From positions 1 through 9,362 of the forward strand of contig DASVXQ010000262.1 of NCBI GenBank assembly GCA_036392615.1: DNA of 9,362 nucleotides. Reading direction: 5' to 3'. Shown one piece after another: positions 1 to 6,395 of the stretch. The translations under genes and the position numbers were made by a program. Within the stretch, counting starts at the first letter, position 1. Each line of letters opens with the position of its first letter. Below the pieces are notes generated by a model. It was not told the origin of the DNA, ran no database searches, and saw only the letters and a list, made by a program, of their open reading frames with translations. The stretch comes from DASVXQ01 sp036392615. GTDB taxonomy: Bacteria > Actinomycetota > CALGFH01.

Positions 1-1077
1 GCGCCCGGCCGGGCCGCGCACCACCCTGCCGACCAGCGCGGGCCGCAGCCCGCGGCCGACCAGGCCGGCGAGCAGGCCCTTCAGCCGCTCGGGCGGCACC
101 GACAGCAGCAGGCCACCGGAGGTCTGGGCGTCGTGCAGCAGGGTCGCCACCACCGGCGGCACGCCCTGGTCGAGCTCCACCTTGTCGGCCAGGTAGGCCT
201 GGTTGTTGCGGGTCCCGCCGGAGACGAAGCCCTCGCCGGCCAGCTCGGCCGCGCCAGGCAGGAACGGCACCGCGGCCGCGTCGACCTCGGCGGCCACGCC
301 GCTGGCCCGCGCCATGCGGTGCAGGTGGCCGAGCAGGCCGAAGCCGGTCACGTCGGTGGCCGCCAGCACGCCGGCGGCCAGGGCCGCCTCGCCCGCCGCC
401 CGGTTCAGTGTGGTCATCGAGTCCACCGTGGCGGCCACCACCGAGGGCTCCGGCGCGCCACGCTTCAGCGCGGTGGCCACCACCCCGGTGCCGATCGGCT
501 TGGTGAGCACGAGCTGATCGCCCGGCCGGGCCCGGTCGATGGTCAGCAGCCGCTCCGGGTCGGCCATGCCGACCACCGCCAGGCCGTACTTGGGCTCCGG
601 GTCGTCGATCGAGTGGCCGCCGACCACCAGGCAGCCGGCCTCGGCGGCGACCTCCGCGCCGCCGCGCAGCACCTTGGCCAGCAGCTCCAGCGGCAGGGTC
701 GCCGCGGGCCAGGCGGTCAGGTTCAGCGCGATCAGCGGCCGGCCGCCCATGGCGTAGACGTCCGAGAGCGCGTTGGCGGCGGCCACCCGCCCCCAGTCGC
801 GGGGGTCGTCGACGATCGGCGTGAAGAAGTCGGTGGTGAGCACCAGCGCGCGCTGGTCGTCGATCCGCAGCACCGCCGCGTCGTCGCCCTCGGCCGCGCC
901 GACCAGCAGGTCGCCGCCGGCCGGCCAGAGCCCCTCCCCGACGCTGCCGAGCAACTGCTCGAGCGCGCTCAGCGGCAGCTTGCAGGCACAGCCTGCCCCA
1001 TGGGAGAGCGTGGTCAGGCGGACGGTGCCGGTCTCGGTCATGCGCTGCTCCATGGTCGGCGTGCCGGTGGCTGCCAT
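1..1077 (-). CDS. selD: Selenide, water dikinase (selenophosphate synthetase), 3' end cut by window edge
   Basis: Makes selenophosphate from selenide, ATP and water; this is the selenium donor for selenocysteine-tRNA and 2-selenouridine synthesis in the cytoplasm. The minus strand is open for 359 codons to the edge. Seen in order: SHGAGCACK near residues 25-33, with Cys30 (codon TGT) and Lys33 matching E. coli Cys17 and Lys20; GDDAAV; TTDFFTPIVDDP; NALSDVYAMGG; GGHSIDDPEPKYGL; TDVTGFGLLGH; DAQTSGGLLL. The last visible residues (VGRVVRGPAGR) match the family C-terminus, so few residues are missing. The key position is Cys, not selenocysteine. Start is uncertain: ATG 1077 has AAAGGTGG upstream, but ATG 1041 has GGAG six bases upstream and fits the E. 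coli N-terminus better. Divergent from the membrane gene at 1153. Identity is very likely; Sec genes, if any, lie outside the window. Confidence 0.96.
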   Translation of the reverse strand, partial: MAATGTPTMEQRMTETGTVRLTTLSHGAGCACKLPLSALEQLLGSVGEGLWPAGGDLLVGAAEGDDAAVLRIDDQRALVLTTDFFTPIVDDPRDWGRVAAANALSDVYAMGGRPLIALNLTAWPAATLPLELLAKVLRGGAEVAAEAGCLVVGGHSIDDPEPKYGLAVVGMADPERLLTIDRARPGDQLVLTKPIGTGVVATALKRGAPEPSVVAATVDSMTTLNRAAGEAALAAGVLAATDVTGFGLLGHLHRMARASGVAAEVDAAAVPFLPGAAELAGEGFVSGGTRNNQAYLADKVELDQGVPPVVATLLHDAQTSGGLLLSVPPERLKGLLAGLVGRGLRPALVGRVVRGPAGR

Positions 1078-1092
1078 GGCGGGCAGCCACCT

Positions 1093-1111
1093 TTAGGATA
1101 GGCTTGCCGCC
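1093..1111. promoter_or_regulatory. Weak candidate DtxR/IdeR-like iron box between selD and the membrane gene
   Basis: TTAGGATAGGCTTGCCGCC matches 13 of 19 positions of the DtxR/IdeR consensus TTAGGTTAGGCTAACCTAA. The first twelve bases match at eleven positions, while the right half is degraded. It lies in the divergent region, just upstream of the selD ribosome-binding site. The same bases hold TAGGAT (1094-1099), a possible actinobacterial -10 box for the plus-strand gene at 1153, but I see no convincing -35. It could be a chance match. Confidence 0.25.
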
Positions 1112-1152
1112 ATTCCGGGCGTGGGTCGCCACCAGCTGGGTTCGGGGAGTCC

Positions 1153-1872
1153 GTGTTCGCCGCTGTCCTTGAGGATGCCTGGCGCCAGTGCCGGCGCCGG
1201 CCGCTCGCCATCGCGCTGGCCGTCGCGTTCGGCCTGGTCCAGGTACCGCTGACGCTGGCCGGCGAGACGCTCCAGCTGGTGTTGGCGATCCCGCTGCTGG
1301 TGCTCAACCTGCTGCTGGAGCTGTTCCTGATCGCCTACCTGGCCGGCGCGCTCCGCTCCGGGCCGGACGCCGCCGGGGCGCTGGCGGCGGCGCGGCGCTC
1401 GTTCCTTCCGGGGGTGCGCGCCTTCCTGCTCAAGGGCGTCTACGCCATCCCGGCGTTCCTGATCGGCATCCTGCTGCTCGGCCCCAGGGATACCGGCCCG
1501 CTGCCGGCCAGCGAGCAGACCAAGTTCTTCGTCGGCCTGGCGCCGCTGTTCGCCTTCGCCTGGGCGTTCCTGGCGGTCCTGCCGCAGCGGGTGGTGCTGG
1601 ACAACGAGCGGCGGGTGCTGCGCGGCGCCACGGTGGCGCACCGGGTGGCCGCCGCCCACTTCCCCATCTGCTTGGTGATCGCGCTGGTCGACGCGATTTC
1701 GCTGATGACCGCCGGGCTGCCGACCGGCCTGGCCGGCCTGGCGGCCATCATGCTGCTGCTGTCGCTGCTGGAGCCCTTCCGGATCGCCATGGGCAACGCC
1801 CTGTTCCTGCGGACCCGCACGCTCCACGCGGTCGAGCCCAAGGCCCGATCCGGCGATCAGAACCGCTGGTAG
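1153..1872 (+). CDS. Unrecognised multi-pass membrane protein (239 aa)
   Basis: I do not recognise the family. The product has about five or six hydrophobic segments, near residues 18-37, 41-66, 92-110, 125-143 and a long stretch 170-210 that could cross twice. Basic residues flank them (QCRRRP near the start, LPQRVVLDNERRVLRG near 143-158), so it should sit in the cytoplasmic membrane. No catalytic or transporter motif is evident. It starts with GTG; GGGGAG lies only three bases upstream, which is unusually close, and no other in-frame start is nearby. Codon use is typical of the window, so it is probably a genuine chromosomal gene. It is divergent from selD and is followed 47 bases later by bfr on the same strand, so co-transcription with bfr is possible. 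A role in iron or selenium handling would be guesswork. Confidence 0.85.
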   Translation: MFAAVLEDAWRQCRRRPLAIALAVAFGLVQVPLTLAGETLQLVLAIPLLVLNLLLELFLIAYLAGALRSGPDAAGALAAARRSFLPGVRAFLLKGVYAIPAFLIGILLLGPRDTGPLPASEQTKFFVGLAPLFAFAWAFLAVLPQRVVLDNERRVLRGATVAHRVAAAHFPICLVIALVDAISLMTAGLPTGLAGLAAIMLLLSLLEPFRIAMGNALFLRTRTLHAVEPKARSGDQNRW

Positions 1873-1907
1873 GGTTACGGCCCTGACCGAGCGGGGTCGA
1901 CGCCACC

Positions 1908-1914
1908 AAGGAGG
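1908..1914 (+). promoter_or_regulatory. Strong ribosome-binding site that sets the TTG start of bfr
   Basis: AAGGAGG is a full match to the anti-Shine-Dalgarno complement and lies five bases before TTG at 1920. It supports TTG as the real start, giving an N-terminus (MQGDP) typical of bacterioferritins. Confidence 0.85.
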
Positions 1915-1919
1915 CTCAA

Positions 1920-2390
1920 TTGCAGGGCGATCCACGGGTCCTGGAGCTGCTCAACCAGCACCTCACGCTGGAGCTGACGGCGATCAACCAGTACTTCCTG
2001 AACTCGAAGATGTGCGACAACTGGGGGTACCGCCGTCTGGCCAAGCGGCATCGCGAGATCTCCCTCGAGGAGATGCGCGACACCGAGGAGCTGATCGACC
2101 GGATCCTGTACCTGGACGGTCACCCCAACCTCCAGCGGCTCGGCACCGTCCGGGTGGGCGAGACCCCGGTCGAGCAGATCACCCTGGCGCTGGAGCTGGA
2201 GCGCGGCGCGGTGCTCGCCCTCAACGGCCATGTGGCCGCCTGCACCGAGATCGGCGACCAGGGCACCAGGGAGTTCTTCGCCGCGATGATCGCCGAGGAA
2301 GAGGCGCACGTGGACTACTGGGAGACGCAGCTGGCCACCATCGAGCAGATCGGCGAGGCGCACTACCTGGCGCAGCAGGTCCGCGAGTAG
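1920..2390 (+). CDS. bfr: Bacterioferritin (heme-containing iron storage protein)
   Basis: Bacterioferritins form 24-subunit cages that oxidise Fe(II) at a di-iron site and store ferric mineral; heme between subunits helps release it. Length (156 aa) matches E. coli Bfr (158 aa) and the two align without gaps through the ferroxidase region. Seen: Glu18, Tyr25, Glu51, Met52 (heme ligand), Glu94, Glu127 and His130. The exception is residue 54, usually the ferroxidase ligand His54, which is Asp here (EEMRDTEEL); the codon reads GAC. Residue 46, His in the E. coli inner-surface iron site, is Glu. The C-terminal half (IAEEEAHVDYWETQL) is standard. The start is TTG behind a perfect Shine-Dalgarno. 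The gene is convergent with bfd, its usual partner. The fold and heme site look intact; ferroxidase behaviour may differ. Confidence 0.95.
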   Translation: MQGDPRVLELLNQHLTLELTAINQYFLNSKMCDNWGYRRLAKRHREISLEEMRDTEELIDRILYLDGHPNLQRLGTVRVGETPVEQITLALELERGAVLALNGHVAACTEIGDQGTREFFAAMIAEEEAHVDYWETQLATIEQIGEAHYLAQQVRE

Positions 2391-2393
2391 CCG

Positions 2394-2411
2394 GCGGCCT
2401 TCCGGGGCCGC
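2394..2411. terminator. GC-rich hairpin between convergent bfr and bfd
   Basis: A perfect six-base stem, GCGGCC (2394-2399) and GGCCGC (2406-2411), encloses a six-base loop, with further CCGG/CCGG complementarity outside. It fills the 28-base gap between the two stop codons, so it could end transcription from both sides. It lacks a T-tract. Confidence 0.45.
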
Positions 2412-2418
2412 GGGCCGG

Positions 2419-2628
2419 TCAGGGTCGCTGGGCGGCCAGCGCCATGGCGGGCTCGGCGGCGGCCTGCTCGGCGGCCTGGTCGAGCAGCTCCTGGAGGAGC
2501 GGGCAGCAGCCGCCGCAGGTGATGCCGGCACCGCAGCGCCGACCGATCTCGTCGAGGTCGCGCGCGCCCGCGGCGATCTCCTCGCCGATCTCCCGGTCGG
2601 TCAGTGCCCGACAGTGACAGACAAACAT
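2419..2628 (-). CDS. bfd: Bacterioferritin-associated ferredoxin (Bfd-like [2Fe-2S] protein)
   Basis: Bfd binds bacterioferritin and passes electrons to its heme so that stored ferric iron is reduced and released. This 69-residue protein begins MFVCHC and has Cys4, Cys6, Cys38 and Cys41, the exact cluster-ligand spacing of E. coli Bfd (C-x-C, x31, C-x2-C). Two extra cysteines, Cys32 and Cys42, flank the second pair (ITCGGCCPLLQELL). The Ala- and Gln-rich tail after about residue 52 is not conserved in type. I chose ATG 2628 because family members start M-x-V-C-x-C; an upstream GTG at 2649 would add seven residues and would lie inside the iron box. No Shine-Dalgarno precedes ATG 2628, but a -10 box eight bases upstream suggests a leaderless or nearly leaderless message. 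The gene converges on bfr, its expected partner. Confidence 0.93.
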   Translation of the reverse strand: MFVCHCRALTDREIGEEIAAGARDLDEIGRRCGAGITCGGCCPLLQELLDQAAEQAAAEPAMALAAQRP

Positions 2629-2636
2629 CGCCGACG

Positions 2637-2665
2637 ACGTTAGGCCCACCTAACGAAGAACACAA
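2637..2665 (-). promoter_or_regulatory. Promoter of bfd, with little or no leader
   Basis: On the minus strand, TTGTGT (2665-2660) and TAACGT (2642-2637) are separated by exactly 17 bases. The -10 box (TAnnnT) ends eight bases before ATG 2628, so transcription should begin at or just before the start codon, which fits the missing ribosome-binding site. The iron-box palindrome fills the region between the boxes and overlaps the -10. Confidence 0.6.
2638..2655. promoter_or_regulatory. Candidate DtxR/IdeR iron box controlling bfd
   Basis: CGTTAGG-CCCA-CCTAACG is a perfect 7-base inverted repeat. TTAGGCCCACCTAA (2640-2653) matches 12 of 14 positions of the right part of the DtxR/IdeR consensus TTAGGTTAGGCTAACCTAA, and the reverse strand matches the left part equally well. 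Over the full 19 bases about 14 agree. It overlaps the bfd -10 box, so an iron-loaded repressor here would block transcription. That fits Bfd's job of releasing iron under starvation. Binding by such a regulator is inferred from the sequence match and the gene's role. Confidence 0.6.
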
Positions 2666-2690
2666 GAGAGCGAGCTCCAATCGTGACCCG

Positions 2691-2710
2691 GCGGCGCGCA
2701 GGCCCGCCGC
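2691..2710 (-). terminator. Possible terminator after the rhomboid gene
   Basis: GCGGCG (2691-2696) and CGCCGC (2705-2710) can form a six-base stem with an eight-base loop, 20 bases beyond the rhomboid stop codon and upstream of the bfd promoter. There is no T-tract, and such hairpins arise easily at this GC content. Confidence 0.3.
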
Positions 2711-2729
2711 GCTGGCACGTTCCCGCAGC

Positions 2730-3674
2730 TCACACGCCCGCGCAGGACGGACCGGTGGGAACCGTTCCAAAGGCCGCCACCACCAGCGCGACGCCGGCGA
2801 GGAACGGCACCGCCAGCGCCAGGCCCTGGAACAGCCGCCGGTTGGCGGCCGCTCCGCCAGCGAACCCGCGGCCGGTCAGGCCGCCGAACCGCGCCGGCAG
2901 GACCTCCAGCAGGCCCATGGCCAGCAGGCCGGCCAGGAAGCCGCCGATGTGGGCGACGTTGTCGACGTTCGCGACCCGCGCCCCGATGAACAGGTTGAGC
3001 GCCAGCACCAAGAGGAGATTTTGGAGGGCGCCGCGCCCGCCGACGTCGCGGCGGCGCCAGAAGAACGCCACCAGCGCGCCGAGCAGCCCGAAGATCGCGC
3101 CGGAGGCGCCCACGCCGAGCTGGGTGTGGCTGATCAGCAGGCTGGCGCCGGAGGCGGCGAAACCGCAGCCGACGTACAGCGCCAGGAAGCGGACCCTGCC
3201 GAGCAGCGCCTCCAGCGTCGGCCCGAAGATGAACAGCGCGTAGCTGTTGAACGCCCAGTGGATGATGCCGGCGTGCAGCACCATCACGGTCAGCAGCCGC
3301 CAGTACTGGCCGTCCTCGATGACCGCTGGCGCGTTCAGCGCGCCGAGCCGGCAGAGCGCGCGGCTGGACGGCTCGATCAGCCCGCCGACGCCGTTGCCGC
3401 TGAGGGCGACCTCGACCAGCAGCAGGACGGTGTTGATCGCCAGCAGCGACCAGGTCACCACCGGCGCCCCGCGGCCGGCCACGCGGCGACGGCGTGGCCG
3501 GTCGTGGGCGTCGTCGGGGCACATCTGGCCGACCGCCGCCGGCACCGCGCACTCGCCGCAGATCGGCCGGCCGCAACGCGAGCAGCGCAGGCCGGTGACG
3601 CGATCCGGGTGGCGGTAGCAGGTCGCCGTCGGCTGGTCGCCGACCGCCGGCTGGTCGTCCATGCGCGGGTCCAT
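2730..3674 (-). CDS. Rhomboid-family intramembrane serine protease with N-terminal zinc-binding domain
   Basis: Rhomboids cleave membrane proteins within the bilayer using a Ser-His dyad. Numbering from ATG 3674 (314 aa): residues 19-57 hold a B-box-like zinc finger (CYRHP, CSRC, CGEC, then Cys52 and His57). About six or seven membrane segments follow from residue 72. Catalytic features are complete: HAGIIHWAFN (His134, His139, Asn143), GVGASGAIFG with the nucleophile Ser191, and NVAHIGG with His242. The last hydrophobic segment near the C-terminus (about 288-305) may be an extra helix. Start alternatives are TTG 3680 and ATG 3662; none has a clear Shine-Dalgarno, and translational coupling to the glycosyltransferase stop 27 bases upstream is possible. 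The zinc-finger plus rhomboid arrangement is, from memory, common in actinobacteria. Substrate unknown. Confidence 0.93.
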   Translation of the reverse strand: MDPRMDDQPAVGDQPTATCYRHPDRVTGLRCSRCGRPICGECAVPAAVGQMCPDDAHDRPRRRRVAGRGAPVVTWSLLAINTVLLLVEVALSGNGVGGLIEPSSRALCRLGALNAPAVIEDGQYWRLLTVMVLHAGIIHWAFNSYALFIFGPTLEALLGRVRFLALYVGCGFAASGASLLISHTQLGVGASGAIFGLLGALVAFFWRRRDVGGRGALQNLLLVLALNLFIGARVANVDNVAHIGGFLAGLLAMGLLEVLPARFGGLTGRGFAGGAAANRRLFQGLALAVPFLAGVALVVAAFGTVPTGPSCAGV

Positions 3675-3701
3675 ACCCAAGATGGTCGCCGATCCGGCGC
3701 G

Positions 3702-5009
3702 CTAGCGTGCGAGGAAGCCCGGGATCGCCGGGATTCGCAGCTCCGGCGGCGCCGGCAGGTCGGCGCCCTGGCGGACCGCGTCGATGCTCTGCACCAGGTG
3801 CGCGGCGATCGCGTCCCACGACAGCGGCGCCACCGCCGCCTGGCGCAGCAAGCGGCGCCGGTCGCGGTCGCGCTTGAGGGCGCCCTGGATCGCGCGGGAG
3901 AACTCCGACGGGTCGCGCGCGATCCACACCAGCCGGCGCAGCTCCTCCGCCCCGGCGACCGCGGTGGTGACCACCGGCAGGCCGGCGGCGAGGTAGCCGA
4001 ACAGCTTCTCCGGCACCACCGCGCGGGTGGTCGGCGAGACCTGGTGCGGCGCGATCGCCACGTCCGCGGCGGCAAGGTAGTCAGGCAGCAGCCGGTAGGG
4101 GCGCGGCCCGATCACGTGGATGTTGCGCGATCCGCTCACCAGCGGCGCCAGGAACTCGGCCGCCGGGCCGACGAACACGAAGCTCGCGTCGGTGAGCCGC
4201 TCGGCCGTCCCGCGGATGAGGCCGACGTTGAGGTAGGCGCGCATCGAGCCGGCGTAGATGATCAGCGGGCGGGGCAGGTCGGCCAGCTCGAGCGCGGGGG
4301 TGCCGGTGGCCAGCGCCTGGTCTGCGCCGATCGGCTGCAGCACCGTCCGCGGGTTGAGCGCCTTGAACTCGTCGACCAGCTCCTTGGTGCCGGCCCAGAC
4401 GAGCTCGGCCCCGGGGATCTCGTTCTTGTAGACGTCCTGGAGCGCCTCGCGCTCCTCGGACTCGGGCGGGTGGCTGGCGCGGGCGTCGCGGCGGATCATC
4501 GCCACCCGGGTCACGCCGCGGCCGCCGAGCCGCCTGGCGAGGTCGTTGCCGAACGGCTCGACCAGCGACTGGAGCAGCACCAGCGGCTGCGAGAAGGCGT
4601 GCTCGCGCTCGAGGAACTCGACCGTGCGGTCGAGCGCCGCGTCCGGCTGGTCGGGCGTGTCGGCCGGGGTGAACAGCCGCACGCCGTCGTCCTCGACGCC
4701 CTGGAAGCGGCGCAGCTGCCCCTCCACGTCCTGCTCCCAGCGCGGGTCGCGGAAGCGCTGGCGCATCTCGGCCGGGTCGACCGGCGGCTGCACGTGGAAC
4801 ACCCGCTCGATCCGCGGATGGCGGGCGAGCGCGCGGCAGAGCAGCTCGTCGCCCCGCCCGTACAAGCCCCAGTCGTCCGATGCCCAGGTCTTCAGGACGT
4901 TGTAGGCGGCCGGCTCGCGCCCTTCCTCGCTGCTCAACTGGTCCTCCCGCTGCACGCCGCTTCGATCGTCGAGGGTCGGTCCGCCGAATCCTACCGGGGC
5001 GACCCGCAT
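3702..5009 (-). CDS. Glycosyltransferase, GT4-like (group 1 / TuaH-like)
   Basis: Probably a retaining GT-B-fold enzyme moving a nucleotide-activated sugar to an envelope or secreted glycan; donor and acceptor cannot be read from sequence. The C-terminal half shows the family pattern: PLIIYAGSM and a Phe-Val-Phe-Val-Gly-Pro strand, then LPDYLAAADVAIAPH and EKLFGYLAAGLPVV, with Glu334 likely contacting the nucleotide-sugar. The N-terminal half (NVLKTWASDDWGLYGRGDELL) is the acceptor domain and is less distinctive. No signal peptide or membrane segment is seen, so it is cytosolic. The start is doubtful. ATG 5009 (435 aa) has GGGGAG five bases upstream; TTG 4937 (411 aa) has the better GGGAGG at the same spacing, and a TAGGAT -10-like box sits inside the disputed 24 codons. 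The downstream rhomboid, on the same strand, is likely co-transcribed. Confidence 0.85.
   Translation of the reverse strand: MRVAPVGFGGPTLDDRSGVQREDQLSSEEGREPAAYNVLKTWASDDWGLYGRGDELLCRALARHPRIERVFHVQPPVDPAEMRQRFRDPRWEQDVEGQLRRFQGVEDDGVRLFTPADTPDQPDAALDRTVEFLEREHAFSQPLVLLQSLVEPFGNDLARRLGGRGVTRVAMIRRDARASHPPESEEREALQDVYKNEIPGAELVWAGTKELVDEFKALNPRTVLQPIGADQALATGTPALELADLPRPLIIYAGSMRAYLNVGLIRGTAERLTDASFVFVGPAAEFLAPLVSGSRNIHVIGPRPYRLLPDYLAAADVAIAPHQVSPTTRAVVPEKLFGYLAAGLPVVTTAVAGAEELRRLVWIARDPSEFSRAIQGALKRDRDRRRLLRQAAVAPLSWDAIAAHLVQSIDAVRQGADLPAPPELRIPAIPGFLAR
4988..4993 (-). promoter_or_regulatory. Possible -10 box for the glycosyltransferase gene
   Basis: TAGGAT on the minus strand is a typical actinobacterial -10 hexamer. 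If used, transcription would begin near 4982, inside the longest version of the gene, and only the TTG start at 4937 could be used, with a leader of about 45 bases. No good -35 is seen. Confidence 0.3.
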
Positions 5010-5066
5010 ACCGACTCCCCAGCGTCGCCGTGGGTTACCGCCGGCGGCCGGATCCGCAAACGCGGG

Positions 5067-5072
5067 TACCCT
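5067..5072 (+). promoter_or_regulatory. -10 box for a leaderless phosphodiesterase transcript
   Basis: TACCCT (TAnnnT) ends six bases before ATG 5079, which would place transcription start at or next to the A of the ATG. No Shine-Dalgarno sequence lies in the 15 bases upstream. This spacing is a known hallmark of leaderless actinobacterial genes. No clear -35 was found. Confidence 0.45.
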
Positions 5073-5078
5073 GCCAGC

Positions 5079-6263
5079 ATGACCACGGCTGCCGCCCGGC
5101 CGGGACCGCCAACGCCGGCCCTGCCCCGCTACGGCGAGGCGTCACTCGCCGATCTCGTGCCCTCCCTGCTGGCCGCGCTGGACGTGCCGGGCATGGCCAA
5201 CCCGCTCGGCGTCGAGCCGCTGCGCCGCGTCTGCCTATTGGTGGTCGACGGGCTCGGCTGGGAGGCGCTGCTGGAGGCGCGCGGCTGGGCGCCGACCCTG
5301 GCCGCCGCCAGCGAGCGTGGCCGGCCGCTGACCACCGGCTTCCCCTCGACCACCGCGGCGAGCCTGTGCTCCATCGGCACTGGCCGGCCTCCCGGCGAGC
5401 ACGGCCTGGTCGGCTACACCATCGCGCTGCCGGGCATGGAGCGCGCCTTCAACTGCCTGCGCTGGGCGCCCTACGGCATGGGCGCCACCAAGGACCTGCG
5501 CGACCGGGTGGTGCCGGAGCAGCTCCAGCCGCTGGAGACCGCCTTCGAGCGCGCCGCCCGCGACGACGTCGCGGTGCACCTGGTGGGCCAGCGGGAGTTC
5601 GCCAAGTCCGGCTTCACCCGCGCGGCGCTGCGGGGCGGCGACTACCACGGCGTCCACTCCGTCGGGGACCTGGTCGCCACGGCCGTGCGGGCGCTCGGGG
5701 AGGGCCGGCGCAGCTTCGTCTACGCCTACGACCCGACGCTGGACCGCACCGGCCACGTGCGCGGGGTAGGCAGCCTGGCCTGGCGGCTGCAGCTGGCGCA
5801 CGTCGACCTGCTGGTCCGCCAGCTGCTGGAGCGCCTGCCGCGGGACGCGGCGCTGGTGGTGACCGGCGACCACGGCATGGTGGACCTGCGGGCCGAGCAG
5901 CGCCTCGACCTGGCCGACGAGCCCGAGCTGGCCACCGGGGTGCGGCTGCTCGCCGGCGAGGCGCGCGCCCGGCACGTCTACGCCAGGACGGGCGCGGCCG
6001 GCGACGTGCTGGCCACCTGGCGGGCGCTGCTGGGCGACGCGATGTGGGTGCTGCCAGGCGAGCAGGCGGTCGAGGCCGGCTGGTTCGGTCCCAGGCTGGC
6101 CGACCACGTGCGGCCGCGGATCGGCGACGTGGTGGCAGCCGCGTTCGGTCCCATCGGGGTGGTGCAGCGGGAGATCGACCCGACCCAGGCCCAGCTCACC
6201 GGCCACCACGGCTCGCTCACCAGCGCCGAGCTGCTGGTCCCCTTCCTGGAGCTGCGCGGCTGA
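5079..6263 (+). CDS. Alkaline phosphatase superfamily phosphodiesterase / nucleotide pyrophosphatase-like protein
   Basis: This 394-residue protein belongs to the two-metal alkaline phosphatase superfamily (type I phosphodiesterase / nucleotide pyrophosphatase group), which hydrolyses phosphate mono- or diesters. The metal-ligand and nucleophile set looks complete: Asp57 in LLVVDGLGW, the nucleophile Thr91 or Thr92 in FPSTTAAS, Asp218 or Asp222 with His226 in DPTLDRTGH, Asp264 and His265 in TGDHGM, and His376 or His377 in TGHHGS. There is no signal peptide or membrane segment, so it is probably cytosolic; many relatives are secreted. The start ATG lacks a ribosome-binding site but has a well-placed -10 box. 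It is divergent from the glycosyltransferase, so a shared role in a phospho-sugar or nucleotide-sugar pathway is possible but unproven. Substrate unknown. Confidence 0.92.
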   Translation: MTTAAARPGPPTPALPRYGEASLADLVPSLLAALDVPGMANPLGVEPLRRVCLLVVDGLGWEALLEARGWAPTLAAASERGRPLTTGFPSTTAASLCSIGTGRPPGEHGLVGYTIALPGMERAFNCLRWAPYGMGATKDLRDRVVPEQLQPLETAFERAARDDVAVHLVGQREFAKSGFTRAALRGGDYHGVHSVGDLVATAVRALGEGRRSFVYAYDPTLDRTGHVRGVGSLAWRLQLAHVDLLVRQLLERLPRDAALVVTGDHGMVDLRAEQRLDLADEPELATGVRLLAGEARARHVYARTGAAGDVLATWRALLGDAMWVLPGEQAVEAGWFGPRLADHVRPRIGDVVAAAFGPIGVVQREIDPTQAQLTGHHGSLTSAELLVPFLELRG

Positions 6264-6290
6264 CGGCGGGCAGCGGAAGGCGGGAGCTGA

Positions 6291-6318
6291 CGGCGCCGCG
6301 TACGGCATCGCGGCGCCG
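6291..6318 (+). terminator. Hairpin terminator candidate after the phosphodiesterase gene
   Basis: CGGCGCCGCG (6291-6300) and CGCGGCGCCG (6309-6318) form a perfect ten-base stem with an eight-base loop, 27 bases past the stop codon at 6263. It lies between convergent transcription units and lacks a T-tract, as is common in high-GC actinobacteria. It is the most stable simple hairpin I found in the window. Confidence 0.6.
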
Positions 6319-6395
6319 CTGAGGCATGGGTGGTCCCAGCCTGGCAGTGGCATCGAGGTCCTCTTGGAGGAAGCAGCCGGGGCGCAGGGACCGGA

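Noticed and set aside
133..1101. Long plus-strand frame across the selD region
   Set aside because: It is the antisense shadow of selD, His/Gly/Gln-rich with no domain, while the minus strand has all SelD motifs.
2604..6263. A 1219-codon open frame on the plus strand
   Set aside because: Only the last 394 codons (from 5079) are a real gene. The rest is antisense to bfd, the rhomboid and the glycosyltransferase, with low-complexity Arg/Gln/Ala/Glu composition typical of the empty frames of GC-rich DNA.
5235..6353. 372-codon minus-strand frame over the phosphodiesterase
   Set aside because: Antisense shadow; the plus strand carries the complete metal-binding motifs of the phosphatase superfamily.
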